NCBI GenBank assembly: GCA_949752735.1
Contig: OX457036.1
Coordinates: 94,257,198-94,321,197 of the forward strand
From: Lumbricus terrestris
Lineage: Eukaryota; Annelida; Clitellata; Crassiclitellata; Lumbricidae
Length of the DNA: 64,000 bases
Direction of reading: 5' to 3'
Shown: positions 1-12,300 of the stretch, one piece after another
How positions within the stretch are numbered: the first letter of the stretch is position 1
Layout: each line of letters starts with the position of its first letter
Made by a program: the position numbers and the translations under genes
The notes under the pieces: generated by a model
What the model was told of the DNA's origin: nothing
What the model saw: the letters and a program-made list of their open reading frames with translations, nothing else
The model's database searches: none

Positions 1-158
1 GTAGCGCCTCTGAGTAGTGAGCTTGAAGCGGCGCTATAACAAGTGCACATACGATCAAACAAACATTAATGCGCGTAGTGACAGGAAACTCGTGCAAGAG
101 TTCATGAATGACTCTATCGAGTGACGCTTTGGAAGTTTGGAGATCACGATTACGATAC
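1..158 (+). repeat. Retroposon tails (SINE tail, then LINE 3' end)
   Basis: Bases 1-55 match the 3' part of the SINE at 30673-30887 (gagtag...gcgctataa.aagtgcacatac). Bases 112-157 match the 3' end of the L2-like LINE family (ggaagtttggagat.acgattacg), read on the plus strand. Confidence 0.5.
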
Positions 159-161
159 AAA

Positions 162-356
162 GGTGGTGGTGGTGGTGGTGGTGGTGGTGGTGGTGGTGGT
201 GGTGGTGGTGGTGGTAGTAGTGGTGGTGGTAGCAGCAGTAGTAGTGGTAGCAGCAGTAGTAGTGGTAGCAGCAGTAGTAGTGGTAGCAGCAGTAGTAGTG
301 GTAGCTGCAGTAGTAGTGGTAGCAGCAGTAGTAGTAGCAGCAGTAGTAGTATAGTA
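162..356. repeat. GGT/AGC/AGT trinucleotide array
   Basis: A pure GGT run is followed by an imperfect mixture of AGC, AGT and GGT units. It directly follows the LINE tail and gives spurious poly-Gly/Ser and poly-His frames. Confidence 0.95.
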
Positions 357-1839
357 GTTGCAGTTTATTAACCAAAACCATTAGCGTCGCCCTCCTCCTT
401 TATCCAGGCTTGGGACTGACACTGGCAGAGTGCAACCAGTGGCGTAGTTACGGCAGATAGACTCAGACCACGGCCAATAAAGTGTTGGACTCTTCTGTTC
501 TCAATTCCGATGTCTAGCGAGCGCAGCTAGCATTATGACGTCATTTTCAGAGAAGTTTAATTTGACGTCATAGATATTTTGGACCATAATGAATCTATAG
601 TTAACCGACAGCAGCTGCTCTTGACATCAGAGGCTGTAGGCCTACTAGTTGCCGTCGACAAAATTTGTTTTGGCATAATGTGTGTCTTGGCATGTGAACC
701 ATAATTATATAGCTTGCGTCCGTTTCACATAAAGAATTAAGTGCATTTTGACGTATGCTAATGGGCGTTACTTGACCATTACAGACGTAATAGATTGCGC
801 AGAACAGAAGGCTGCTTTGCGACAATGCCGCGGCGATGCTTTAATATTTAATTTAGAAACCGTTCGGATACAAGACGAAAATACCAAAAGACGCAGAATG
901 TAATAATCATAGGATCTGAAGATGTTTGAAGTGGAAAACGAAGACGCAAATGTAAGTGATTAACAATTATTTATTTTACGGCTTATTACGGGCTCGCTTA
1001 ACCTTAAAATGATGACTTTCAGCAGTTCACAAAAGTTTTTGAACATTATGTTCATGTCAAAGTAATCTAGGGTAAAGTGTCAGTCTGTGTTGACTGATCG
1101 CATCAAGCTGCAGCCTGCAAGTTAATATTTACTTAAACATAGGCCGACTTTACGTTGCGGTGACAATGTTTCTTGCTATAGCCTGCATAATGACGTTATA
1201 GTCATACTTTAGTTAGAAAGTTTCTCTCGCATTATATACTTCCAAGTCAGCCATAACGAGTACACTATGATCGAGAAGAGCAGATGACTAGGGAGAGGAC
1301 TCTTGACACTCTTTATCTAGGCCTGCACAGGCTGCGCTGGTTCCTAGGTGTGTCCTGTACAAGCTGTGAGTAGGCCTTGAAATTTGCTTGAAATTTAATA
1401 ATTAGAGGAGAGTTTCCTAAGTTTGCCTTAATTGGACCACAGCCGATTTGCATCCATGTTATTTAACTCTAGCCTAATTACAGAGGCCTAGTCTATATTA
1501 ATTTTAGACAATACACTAGTAGTGATTCTAACAAAGTAGGCTACTCCTAAGCAGTTTGCTGTAGTGGTTATGCTAGTCATAATATCAATTTGATTTAAAC
1601 TAATTCGATTGTGTTTTGACAATCTTTAATTGCATGGTTTATACAATACCGGTATGTGTTTTCAAGCGTTTCCTTTTGTTATTTGGGCAAAATTATAATT
1701 ATTCTTAAAATGTTTCAAAAATAATATGTCCCATTCAGTGCAACCAGTCCAATCAAGGATAGGCTACCATTCAGTGCTTTCACGGAAACAGGTTGCCTTG
1801 ATTGGACTGTTTACAGCTCCAGTTTTGTTTAGTTATAGG

Positions 1840-1841
<2 letters not shown>
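357..1841. other. Gene-poor flank
   Basis: No open frame with coding character. A fragment of a CAGTGGCGTAG-type hAT terminus lies near 438. Several TAGGCCTA-type octamers occur (650, 1318, 1487). Confidence 0.5.
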
Positions 1842-1887
<46 letters not shown>

Positions 1888-1904
1888 TATATATATATAT
1901 ATAT
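1842..1904. repeat. AT dinucleotide microsatellite
   Basis: An almost pure (AT)n run of about 60 bp with one TAAT interruption. Confidence 0.95.
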
Positions 1905-1928
1905 TTCTCATAAATCCACGAATAATAT

Positions 1929-2922
1929 GGTTCCCGGACAATTCGTCGCCGGACAATTCGTCGCTGGACAATTCGGAGAGGACAATTCGGAGACGGACAA
2001 TTCGGAGACGGACAATTCGGAGAAAATTTTGGTGAGGACAATTCGGACCCAGACAATTTGGATCGGACAATTCGGAACGGACAATTCGGAGAGGACAATT
2101 CGGAACCGGATAATTCGGACCGGACAATTCGGACCGGACAATTCGGAGAGGGAAATGCTTGGCAGTCAAATATGGAACTCAGACTTTCATACCCATCTCC
2201 ATCATATTTCTGTTTATTCGTACGTCTCTTTGCCAGTTTGTCTGTCTGTGTCAATACGTAGCCTATGTCTGCCAATCCATTTGTGATCTACGTCAGCAAA
2301 TTCACTTTGAACTTGTTTTGGAGGCCATAGACTGCTGCGCTTTGACCTTTTGAATATTTCATATTAATGACAATAAGTAAGTCCAAAATGGCTTCAATGC
2401 GATACTATAGGTTATATCTGTTCTCATAATATTTGTATAAATCGACATGACCTGTTCTCATATATAAATTAGTGTTAACCTGATCTCATAATATTTTTGG
2501 AACCGGTAAAAATCTGGTCTATTAATAGAAGCGGTGTAAATCTAGCTTAAGGCAGGAGCCCTAGATCACTACCAGGTACTGCTAGATTATCGAAGACAAT
2601 CAGCGAATGATTACATATTTTTTTATTGAAAGTAGCATAACTAATAATGTGAAACCAGACTGACAGGCATACAAAGTCAGAGATTACTTAGCTGAAAAAT
2701 TTCTCAAAGCTAGGCCTACGAGCTTAAGTAGCAGTAAAATATAATAACGTTTTTTAACTAATAATCTGAAACCCTACAAATCATGCCTTTAAGGAGTTCA
2801 TGATTTTTATATGCACTCCGAATTGTCTTGGTCCGAATTGTCCGGATCCGAATTGTCCACTCCGAATTGTCCGCCCCGAATTATCCGCTCCGAATTGTCC
2901 GGCGACGAATTGTCCGGACACC
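1929..2922. mobile_element. GGACAA-repeat-ended element I (unclassified DNA transposon-like)
   Basis: The left arm (1929-2152) is a tandem array of about 11-14 bp units of GGACAATTCGG type. The right arm (2816-2922) is the same array inverted. Terminal sequences GGTTCCCGGACAATTCG and GGTGTCCGGACAATTCG match. Flanks AATAATAT and AATAATAG form an 8-bp duplication with one mismatch. No transposase frame is seen. The open frames here are translations of the array. Confidence 0.7.
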
Positions 2923-3221
2923 AATAATAGCTGTACTTTGTTGACTAACAAAATTATATGAGATAGGCTTATAGGCTATCCACCAATCATATGGCTTACG
3001 TTCTTTTTAGAAAATCGATGGCATTTATGAAATACGACTACACCTAAGTTTGCCTTAGGTGGTCATATATCTATCTATAGTAACTCTCCTCTATAGCGTT
3101 GTGTCGTAACATAGATATCTATCCTATCAGTGTCACTCTCCTCTTTCATCCAGGGTCCGGGCTGGCACCCCAGTGGCAAAGTTTAACCAGATGGAGACAG
3201 AATTTAACGTGTAGGCCTACG

Positions 3222-4306
3222 CATGGGCGCCCGCAGAAATTTTTGCAGGGGGGGCAAAATTTTTACGATAGTCACCAAATTTTTTAGTAGCAAGAGCTTG
3301 AAAAATGCAATGCTGGAAATTAAGAATACGGACATTTTTCGCAAGAGGCTCTTATGAAAATTTCTCAGTTTCATTTTGTGTAAAATTTGTAATATGAATA
3401 GTTTCCTTAGAAATAAAAAAGCAGATGTTACAAAGTAGTTTCGTAAAGGTTCACTATATAAGTTCATAGAATGAATGAATGAATAAATGAACAAAAAATA
3501 GGTGTCAGTTTTCAATGGCAAAGCTCCTCTGGCTGTTTCTAAAGCGCCACTCGAAAGCCAATCGCAGGGCACCATGCTGCAGCGTTTTCACATGTGCTGC
3601 ATCGAGTCAGAAGACTATTCAGAAACAGGTCGAGTCTGGTAGCCAGAGGACCAGAGTAACAGCTAGTTAATGCGGGTCTTATTTAGGAAGGTGGAGGATC
3701 CGAGGATCAGATGAATGTGGGTATCAATTCTTTTGTACAGATCTCTTTGTCAGTTTTGGGTGTAAATCCTGAGGCGTGATAACCAGAGCCATATTTATCT
3801 ACAGCTCGACCTCCCTGGATTCTGTACTGGCAGCTTGCAAAATGGACAAAATGGAGCCTGGCTTATAGCAGACTTGGTTTATATAATTACAATGCTGGTG
3901 AATAAGCAGATCTCCCTGATATAATTTCAGTGTACTTAGAGAAATTTTCAATTTTTGCATTAGTATTTTAATTCTTTTGCAGTTGTGATATTTGCACTAC
4001 AGTTGGATTCCACTCAAGTAGGCCATAATCGATAGGCCTGCTGTTTGCATGGACGCCCGCAGGAGGGTTGAAAGCCAATGGTCATTGCTTTTAGAAAGAG
4101 CTTGAACATGCAAGGCAGAAATTTATCAGAGCATTTTATTTCTATAGAGATCTCTAAACGCAGATTTCTGACTGTATCATTCATATCATTGGTGCATTAG
4201 GGCAAAGAAATTTGTGAAAAACCCAAAAGTAGTAGTTAAAAACATAGGTTTCAATTTTCCAGGGGGGGCAAGTGCCCCCCCTTGCCCCTGTGTGCGGGCG
4301 CCCATG
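3222..4306. mobile_element. hAT-type non-autonomous element (composite)
   Basis: Inverted termini CATGGGCGCCCGCA at both ends are flanked by a perfect 8-bp duplication GGCCTACG (3214-3221, 4307-4314). The element contains poly-G/C tracts typical of its family, a second internal copy of the terminus near 4049, and a LINE 3'-end fragment (3535-3780), so it is a nested composite. No transposase is visible. Related scraps are at 50700-50912 and 55310-55580. Confidence 0.75.
3535..3780 (-). repeat. LINE 3' end fragment inside the hAT-type element
   Basis: It resembles the 3' non-coding end of the element at 4821-6125 (tctaaagcgccactcgaaagcca and the block ending gtgtaaatcctgag). Diverged, no coding part. 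Confidence 0.45.
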
Positions 4307-4432
4307 GGCCTACGTACACTATCTAAAGTAGCCTATACTGCGACCTTCTGGCGTGTAGTTCATTATCTGGACCTGCGTTGATTTTATAATGGAATGTAAT
4401 GGAATCTGTGATTCTTGAAGAATTTGGTCGAT

Positions 4433-4538
4433 GACTAAAAAAAGTCATCAACTTTTTCCCCGGAAATTTTTTTCCCTCTGTTCCACCAAAAATTTTGGCC
4501 CCCCCTTCGAAACGTTCTGGATCCGCCACTGCGGCGGT
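4433..4538 (-). repeat. Fragment of GGCGGATCCAG repeat family
   Basis: On the minus strand it reads AGTGGCGGATCCAGA, a poly-G tract and AAAATTTT, then GATGACTTTTTT. It is the same family as the element at 31684-32029 but only one end is present. Confidence 0.5.
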
Positions 4539-4820
4539 TGACAGGCATCAGTAAAGTAATGAAGTAATGCAAGTGTGTTCACAAAAACTAGCCTACATCT
4601 GTCACAAAATTATTTGAATTGCTAATTAGGATATACTGAAAAATTAAATTAATTAAAATTAAATATTTAATCATCCCTGTGGGCCCTGGAGGCCGTGGGC
4701 CCGTGTGCTTTGCACACATTGCACACATGGTAGCTACGCCACTGGCAGTAAGCCAGACGCATCATAGAAAGACATTGTCGCAAATGTAATGGAGGACTAT
4801 TGTTTAACGTCAGCATTCAG

Positions 4821-6125
4821 AGTGAATCGTAATCGTAATCTCGAAACTTCTACAGCGCCCACAAAAGCCAAGTCGCGGGAACCAGCTTATTCACAGGCGC
4901 TCAATCAAAACAAAATCGATAGGCAGCGGGTCAAGTCCGGAGAGTCAGGCAGGCAGATAGATGGACGGCTAAGGTGGGTGATGTTTAGAGTTGAAGTGGC
5001 GGGGGATGTAAGGAGAAGAAGAATCAGGATAGGATTTTTGAAAGAGCAATGTTTTCAGTTTTGAGTGAAAGACCTGTGGGGAGATAGCGAGAGGTGGAGT
5101 TTTGGTGAGTTCGTATGATGGGTCGGAAGTTTGCCGAAGTGCTGGCGGAAGTTTGTTCCAGAGAGGTGGAACGGCAATGGCTATGGAGCGGTTTGCGAAT
5201 TTCAGTGATGAAGTGATGGGAGGGCGAAGCAGTGTAATGGAGGATGAGGAGCGTGTTGAACGAGGTGGCTGGATGGTGAACAACTGACGAAGGTAGAACG
5301 GCTGGGATGATTGAAGTGTATTGTAAGTGAGTGAGAGGACTTTGTATTCGATGCGTTCAGGTATTTTGAGCCAGTGAAGTGATTTCAGGACAGGAGTGAT
5401 GTGGTGACGTTTGGGGGTTTTCGTCACTGCACGGGCGAGGGCATTCTGGATAGCTTGGAGGCGGTTAATTTGGGTTATATCAATGTTTAGGAAGAGAGAG
5501 TTGCAGTAATCAAGTTTCGCATGAACTATGGATGTGGCTATTGTGGATGCAGTTTTAAAGTCAAGCATAGGTCGGATTCTGCGGAGATCTCGTATGTGCA
5601 TGAAACAAGTGCGGGAAAGTTGGGTTATGTGGTCGGAGAAGCTAAGATGCTGGTCAAAGATTACACCTAGGTTTCGGACAGGAGAATTTGCGGAGAAAGT
5701 GTGGTTGGAAGAAGAGTCATTGTTGAAGGAAATAGAGGGATCAGGAATTTTCTTGAGTTGCTCTCTGAGGCCAATTAGTATAAATTCTGTCTTGGAGGGG
5801 TTAAGGCAGAGGAGATTTGAGGTCATCCAAGAGGTGATTTGGGTGACCACAGAGAGAAGATTATTTATGGAGTCAGAGAAGCTGCTTGGAGAGAAAGAGA
5901 TGAATAATTGGGTGTCGTCAGCATATAGATGATGGTCGACTGTGGATGCTTTTATGAGTGAACTGAGTGGAGTGGTGTAGAGGATGAACAAGAGGGGCCC
6001 GAGGACAGAACCTTGCGGAACACCACAGGTGAGGGGGCGTGATTGAGATGATGTTTCAAGTGTTTTGACTGAGAAAGTGCGTGATGAGAGATAAAGGACT
6101 TGGAAGAATGCTGGACTAAAGAAAT
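4821..6125 (-). mobile_element. 5'-truncated L2-like non-LTR retrotransposon
   Basis: An intact reverse-transcriptase frame of about 385 codons runs from near 6120 to a stop at 4969. It begins in the thumb-proximal palm region (YLSSRTFSV), continues through the [13 protein letters not shown] block and the catalytic YADD motif, and ends in the usual ORF2 C-terminal domain ([20 protein letters not shown]). The 3' non-coding end closes with an ATTACG-type repeat tail (4821-4840). The endonuclease half is missing, as expected from 5' truncation on insertion. The clade (L2/CR1) is judged from motifs. It sits about 2.7 kb beyond the 3' end of the collagen gene. Confidence 0.85.
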
Positions 6126-8848
6126 GACAATAAACCTTCCGGGCAAGTAAACCCTACTAGCATATCCATGGGTAGACCCTATTAGGCTACTAGTTGGGCA
6201 ACTGTACGTGGGTTCAATCGAGTCCATAATATGGGAATGTGAATCTAGGTGGACATGCTGGAACGTACGAACAAAGAACACAGCACACCCATGGGTGAAA
6301 AAGGTGAATTTATTAATTGTTACACAGACAGACATTATTAATTATAGGCAGTTGCACGGATATGAATTATTTTACATAAACCATGAAACAATTGGTCTGT
6401 AAAGTATAGTGGGTCTAATTCAAGTGTCGGTTTCACAATCACATTTCAGCTAGGCCTACATTAGCACAAAACTGGAGCAATTATCGACGCACGCCTTCAA
6501 CTAAAATACGGAAGTCTTCAAAATCAATTGCGACCAAAATCAATAGACTGCACCAATGAACCAGAAAATATGGCAACGTAGGCCTATTCTGATGACCAAG
6601 TCAAAACCACAACCAATTCGGGGAGTAGCCTACCAGAACGGATAGGCCACTAAGTCGTGCATGATCGTTTTTACTAATGGCTGGAACCAAGTTGATTTCT
6701 ACAGTGCACTGTGCAGTAATAATGTAACACTATTCAACAAGCGTATGGTTGGGCCCAATAAAAAGTTGTCAAAGCAATGTTGAAATCCGAGCAAACCAGA
6801 AGTCGGGAGTAGGTCTATGAACGGATTTATAGGCCTATAGGTCCGATACATCCTAAGCAACGTCGAAAATATCCAACGAGTCTGCGTTAGCCTATGTTAA
6901 ACACGACATAAATGGAACTGTATTTTCTGATTTTGTCAAATTACAGATTTAACTTTGCCGATTGGTCGTTCGATCATCACGTGACCCAGGACATGACGTA
7001 AAAACAAGATGGTGGTGCTGCAGAGCAGGTAATTGTAACCTACATTACCCAATATCACGAGATCTATGCTACAAACTTTCACAGTGTTAATCGTTAAATT
7101 ATACATAAATTCACAAATTAGACTTAATTAATCAGCAGGATAGATACTTTATACAAGTTACTCCCCCGGTCAGCATTTCCATGGGATTTGATGGCCTCAC
7201 GTGGCAACACACGCCGGTCTACCCTAAAATTTCATGGGATTCATGTTGGCATGCTGACAGAGAAACCAACGTTCAAATTGTTGGCAGTAGCCATCACAAT
7301 CAAAGTCCCACGCCCAGTTCTTGACCCTACGTTCCTTTACCCACAATCTTCTGACGTACAATACGTCTAAGTTCTAACCTAAAACCCTAACTTAGACCAC
7401 TAGGTTAGCTACACGTTTGTATACCTTGAACTCAAAATCCCATAGTTAGAAAACTCAAAACTCTGTGTCAAGAGACTTTAAAAGAAGAACCACAAGTTAG
7501 AAAACTCTTGTAGATTCGAACTTAAAACCCCAAACCCAGAAACCTCAGAGCTTAAGCTTACTCCCAACTTAGGCCTAAACCCCTAAATTAGATACATCTA
7601 ACACAGCTTAGGTTATTTACCATACTTCCAACTCAAGACTTCAAACTTCCATACATCCAACTTAAAACTCCTAAATCAGAAGCCAAACCACACATGAATA
7701 TTATTCAGCAATTTAAACTTTGTATGCAGGCACAATGTTTTTTATAGACATGTTCGAAGCGCTTAGTGTAAATGCATGAAGCGCTTAGTGTAAATGCATG
7801 ACTGAAACACTTTAAATCTGCTTAAGCACTGGCATCGAAAAACCTATTGCTTGTTTGTTGAAGCGCAACAATCAGGCCAAGCGCAATTGCAAACAAGAGA
7901 AAGACGTTCTTCAATACTTTGATATGGTTATTTGAAAAAGCAAAAACACATATAAAAATTATGCACATTAACTGCATGCATAGCCTACATTAACATGCAT
8001 GCATTATGAATCTAGGCCTACGAGGAATGCATTAACATATCGGCACGCGCGAATCAATAACACCGACAAGTGAGAATTTGCACCACTTTGAGGCACCAGT
8101 TATTTCGTGATGGAAACGAAATAGTTGCATTTCACAGTCAAATCTAAGCGTCCATATGAAAAAATCTCTACCACTGACTTTAACAGTAACAACAACAAGG
8201 AAATACACTTAATTATTACAAACTTAGCCTAATTATACACTTAACATAATTTAACTGAAACTAATAGGCTACAACATTAACAGCGTTTGATAACTCGGTT
8301 TGCAACTCTGAAAGCAAATTGCTGGCAGTAACTCCAGTTTGGTTTCTTGGGTGAGAAAAACCACCAATTACCAACAAAAACTGAACAATATTGCCAGATC
8401 AGTGTTCGCTTAGACACTCCAACATGTTAAGAATAAGCTTAACAGAAGTAGCTGTGTGGTAGCCTACTGAAGGCTCAAAAGCTCTTGAAACGAAAACGAA
8501 AAGCAATTGGTGAATGGTGACAACAACTGACCAGCTGCTTCAAAGAAAACGGATGTCACCAAAGTATCAACTAAAATAATTAATGTGAAAAAGATTTCAA
8601 ACACCTCCTACTAAAAACCTAATATGCGGAAATTGCATTTTAATGACAATAGCTTATTATGGCGCGAAAAGTCAAAATAGAATCAATATAGGCAAAATAA
8701 ACTCAACAACCCCTTGTTCTGGGTCAAGGAATTTCGATTAATTTCGAGAGATTAAGGCCAATATACTGCCTGCAGGCATTCGTAATAACACAATCGTCCC
8801 TCAATGGGGAACCAGCGGAGATTACTTCTAGTCGTTAGGGAACCAGCA
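6126..8848. other. 3' flank of the collagen gene, no host gene seen
   Basis: AT-rich sequence. It holds a degenerate AACCC/AACTTAAAACCCC-like stretch (about 7370-7680) and a perfect tandem duplication of a 22-bp unit at 7756-7799. The 3' untranslated region must lie near 8849, and its end is not defined. Confidence 0.5.
7756..7799. repeat. Perfect 22-bp tandem duplication
   Basis: Two back-to-back identical 22-bp copies beginning gaagcgcttagtgtaaat. Confidence 0.9.
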
Positions 8849-9342
8849 TCACGCAAGTCTTATGGGAGGAGAGCGTAAGGTCGATGAGCTCAATTCGTCT
8901 TGTGACGTCACGGTTGCTAGGGGAGACCGCGCGTGACGTTGCGTCGAAAAGACCAGCGCAGGCGCGTTCGAATAGAGAGGCGGTGGGAGCGGGGGACCAG
9001 CGTCGACCGGAGGGTTTCCGGGTACTTTCCTCGGCTTCTTGGCGCCCGGGTCGTTGGTCTCGAAGTCGGCCATATTGGCGTTATCGGCCACGGAGACGCT
9101 GCGAATGGTGCTCGAGTCGTGGAGATCGAAGCTGCGGTTGCGTCGCCAGTGACGGAATGCGATGCTGACTAAGATGAGCAACGCAATCGTCACAGCCACG
9201 ATCCAGCCAATCATGGAGAAGAGAATTGCTTTCAGGCGGTCGGCCTGCTCGGCAACTGGAGCAAATTTCTGCTTCAGTAAGGTCAGCTGGAAGGAACTGT
9301 TCGCCGCCTTCTCGTTGTTCTCCGATAGCAGTGCACCAGGAT
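8849..9342 (-). CDS. Transmembrane and cytoplasmic tail exon (C terminus)
   Basis: Acceptor AATTTCAG; 494 nt ending in TGA at 8849-8851. It encodes a juxtamembrane stretch with heptad-like Leu/Ala spacing and an NSS site, a 24-residue hydrophobic helix (9155-9226, starting AILFSMIGW), a basic stop-transfer sequence (RHWRRNR), then a tail of about 80 residues. The tail has a proline-rich block with PPLY (8972-8983), a PPxY-type WW-domain ligand, and a Ser/Thr-rich end. With the N-terminal signal this gives type I topology, so the tail is cytoplasmic. No polyadenylation signal of the AATAAA form was found close by; an ATTAAA lies near 8639-8644. Confidence 0.88.
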
Positions 9343-12300
9343 CTGAAATTACAAACGCACAAGCAGTTCTAGACGTTCTCAAAAAATGAAGCATAGGCCT
9401 ATCCTTATTTTTCTTTACTAGTCAGAATACATAAGTAGGCAATAGTAAACTCTAATCGTAGACTGTTATTGGAGCATGATAAACGTAAGAGAAAGCTCAA
9501 TGTGCCCATCTCGCTGCACGGGTGTTGGTGCGCAAAACGTTTATTGTTGGGACGCTACATTGTATACTTTTTAAACTGCATTTATTAGATGTCTCAGTAA
9601 GAGAATCGTAAAAAATAACTGGGATCAGACGTTGATCTACGTGGAGTTTGAGTGTGCAATGAAGATTTTACAATGGTTTTCTAAGAAAGACAATAGGGTC
9701 GGAGTCAGACCCTTAGTTTTTTTGTCCTTTTGCTTGTTTGAAAAACGATAGTAAAATCTTCATTGCAACGTCTGTTCATCACATAGGCCTACTCCCAGTT
9801 ATTCTCAACCTCTGAAACGCGACTAGTAGTTGGTCAATTAAGAATTTTTTTAATTTAATAACCTAAATTAGCAACTTTTATTCTGATGTAGGCCTACTGA
9901 ACGGGTCACGCGTCAATCACTGCTTTGACCAAGAGACAATATTATTATTAATTTAGTCAAGAAACTTAAGTCATACTCGGTTGATTATTGGCAAGCCGGA
10001 CGCAGCGGTAACTTCCATACGAGTTGAGGCAGAACGAGTTGGCTGGACAGACGATCGGTACAAGCGAGCATTCATCGATATCTACATGGAAAGAATTGCA
10101 GAGACAAAATCAAGTTAAGCATGAAATATTCTACTCATAAAACAACACCTTTCCAAACTACATTTGAAAGAGCTGATTAGACAAACTTGGATATTATTAT
10201 AATTCCAGAATTAGCTATGTGTCAAGAAATAATTCACTCTGCCAACAAGGAGATGCGCAAAACTTGTGAAATAATTATCGTCTGCAATGCGAAAGAAATC
10301 CTATTGCATATGGTCGCATATTAGGGACGTCAGTAGAAGTCTAAGTATCATTTATTATTGGTAATAATCACTTAACGCTAACTGGTCCTGTAGGCTACAG
10401 TAAACTGGTACTCACTCTTCTATACTGACTTCAGTAGAGATCTGTTAATGTGGACAAACGGAAATGAGTAATGCCCAATGCGGACGAAGCATACAAATGT
10501 AAACTTGATGCACAGCCTATAGCTATTGCTATGGACAATTGGACATATTATTGTAATGAACGGTGGACAAAAATAACTGAGAAGAGTTGTCAGCCAACCG
10601 AGGCATTTAAGTCCGGACAGAGTGAGGTTGTATCCGTTGCTGAAGCATGCGCAGTGATCTGCCGTTCCATTACCACGCACGCAGACCTGTTCGCATCCTC
10701 CGTTGCTGACGCTGCACGACACGCTCACATTGGACGTCATGTTCCCGTGCGTGAAGATGGGACCTGCAGCGACAAATAGAAAACGATCAACTACTCATCT
10801 CCATGCGGTCATTCAACCATGATGTATCATTGCATGGATGCTTGCGTGCCTGGCTGCATAAAGGCATGCGCACATGTATAAATATGGCGCTGTTAAGGAA
10901 AATGTTTTTATATATGACAAAACCAAGTGACACACCGCACATGGGTACATGAAGAGATATAGAAAATCATATAAAAAAGTATTGAAAATGTCATCTTTAG
11001 TAACGGTCAGTCAGTTATTAGATAGGCATAATAAAGATCAGAGGGATGATTTTTCTTCTCGTCGATATAAAATACGTGGGATGAAATTGCGGTCGTCCTT
11101 TACAGGCAGCGAGAAGTCGTGTGGTCGTTGACGAAGATTATAGCAGTTTAAAGAGCCTCCAGTAGAATGAAGAGCGCCCAGCGCGCAAAGAAATAAACAA
11201 AATACAAATATACAATTTTATTAGAGCCACGGTAATTAATTATGAGTAAAGGTAACGTTGAAGGAGGGAGTCCGGTTAGTTACCTCCGTTCAGGACACAC
11301 CCACGTCCGTCAGCCGTCCGGTTGTAACCGTCGGAGCATGCGCAGATGCTCGAACCGTTACCTTGGTTGATGCACCTCTGTGCACAGCCCCCGTTGTCGT
11401 AGTCGCACACGTTCAGACCTATCAACAGAGTGCAGGTCGTCAGCACACATCAGGTCTGCATTTATGTTTGCAACAGTGTTCTTAGAATGCTTAGGCTATC
11501 ATGTACCCGATATGTGCATGTATTTGTACGGATTAATTATCAGGGTAGGAAATTCACAAGTAGGGGAGACCATAATTTGAAAGTGGAATATTAGATGGGA
11601 CCGGATGTAGAGAGTCTGTGTTGTACGATTGTAAGTGAGCAGCAAAATAGGTGGAGGAACGGCGCATTTGCGGAACACAGAGGACAAACCGCTTCAGAGT
11701 GAAGATGCAGCCTGGTGCAATGGTACACTGATCAGTCACATGGTGTATCGCAGATGGGAGATCATAGCCATGCATGTTCACTTTAAGATATCATATAGCC
11801 CTACTGTAACACGAGTTCTCCAATTAGTAAGCACCTCTATTACATCAAATCGGCAGAAACGACAATAGACCTACCAGCTAGGGAAAAAAATTAAACGCAA
11901 TCCAACATATAGCCTAATTGCCTATATTCTTGTAGGGCCAGTCCTAAACCTGTCTAAAGGAGGAGTGCGACGCTAATAATAATAATAATAATGCAGTATT
12001 ACGCTGCATCGGTCAATAGAAACTGCTACTGCGTGCAGCAAAGAAACAATTGACAAACTGTTAATTAAAAGTCGTCAGCCTTAGCCGCTCATTCATCTTA
12101 TGTCAAGTCAGTGGAAAAGGCTTAATTTATGTGTCGCCAGTAGATCCGGTGTTGAAGACACGGACGTTGAAGCGCGTCGGGGTCTTCGCTTCGCTATGAA
12201 GAAGGGGCAGCTCCTAGTTCCACTCGCTCACTTCAGTGGCGGCGCTAGGGGGGGGGGGCTGGGCTTGGAGCGCTAGTGAGTAGGTTTCTTGAACTATAGG

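Noticed and set aside
55..381. Poly-His/Tyr and poly-Gly/Ser frames at the start of the window
   Set aside because: Translations of the GGT/AGC/AGT trinucleotide array.
7370..7680. AACCCTAA-like sequence resembling telomeric repeat
   Set aside because: Units are irregular (AACTTAAAACCCC, AACCTAAAACCCT) and do not form a true TTAGGG array; treated as degenerate low-complexity DNA.
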